DNA of 64,000 nt. Source: Warburgia ugandensis. Lineage: Eukaryota > Streptophyta > Magnoliopsida > Canellales > Canellaceae. Positions 62,778 through 64,000 of the stretch are shown here, in pieces. The stretch spans positions 61,472,190-61,536,189 of the forward strand of contig CP141135.1 of the NCBI GenBank assembly GCA_035236585.1, in the 5' to 3' direction. The position numbers and the translations under genes were made by a program. Each line of letters starts with the position of its first letter. Position 1 is the first letter of the stretch. The notes beneath the pieces are model-generated. The model worked only from the letters and a program-made list of their open reading frames with translations. It searched no databases and was not told where the DNA came from.

Positions 62778-64000
<1,223 letters not shown>

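Overview
This is a plant (angiosperm) nuclear window. It is AT-rich and intron-rich, with GT-AG introns, long CT/GT microsatellites, Au-type SINEs, L1 and RTE LINEs, Ty1/copia and Ty3/gypsy debris, a CACTA transposon and a Mutator-type element. The species cannot be fixed from sequence alone; a woody or early-diverging eudicot with TE-filled introns is a guess.

Only one host protein gene is recognised: the 3' part of a C2-type phospholipase D, best matching the delta class, on the minus strand. Eight exons between 57333 and 36788 were assembled from splice sites. They join in frame without stops and encode 497 residues, including both HKD catalytic motifs and the authentic C-terminus. The N-terminal C2 half was not found up to position 64000, so it lies beyond the right edge or has been lost. 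The introns are swollen by insertions: a gypsy fragment and a SINE in one, a copia element of about 5.1 kb in another, SINEs and tandem duplications in others, and a MULE and an RTE tail in the unresolved upstream intron.

Layout: 1-2866, nothing recognised. 2872-7179, a 4.3 kb solo LTR with TSD ATACC. 7697-7872, a minisatellite of about 35-bp units. 7876-23994, a complete 16.1 kb CACTA transposon with TIRs and TSD AAT, inserted in that minisatellite. It carries a decayed TNP2 transposase and a second transposase-24-like gene, both on the minus strand, and dense 35-bp palindromic subterminal repeats. A 1.93 kb solo LTR (12215-14145, TSD ATAAC) sits inside an exon of the second gene. 24700-34020 holds a diverged duplicated segment at each end, microsatellites, an L1 LINE with a SINE nested in its reverse transcriptase, and more SINEs. 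36130-36490 is a LINE RNase H remnant. 36617-36730 is a broken duplicate of the PLD 3' terminus. 36788-57333 is the PLD gene. 57334-64000 is intron or 5' flank with a 398-bp recent tandem duplication, an RTE tail, a MULE-type element and a 175-bp CT tract.

The most informative structures are nested. They are the CACTA/minisatellite/solo-LTR stack, the copia element whose missing gag-protease middle is present in inverted orientation and whose integrase is split by an RTE tail, the SINE inside the LINE, and the duplicated PLD C-terminal exon end. No CRISPR array, rRNA or intact tRNA gene was seen.
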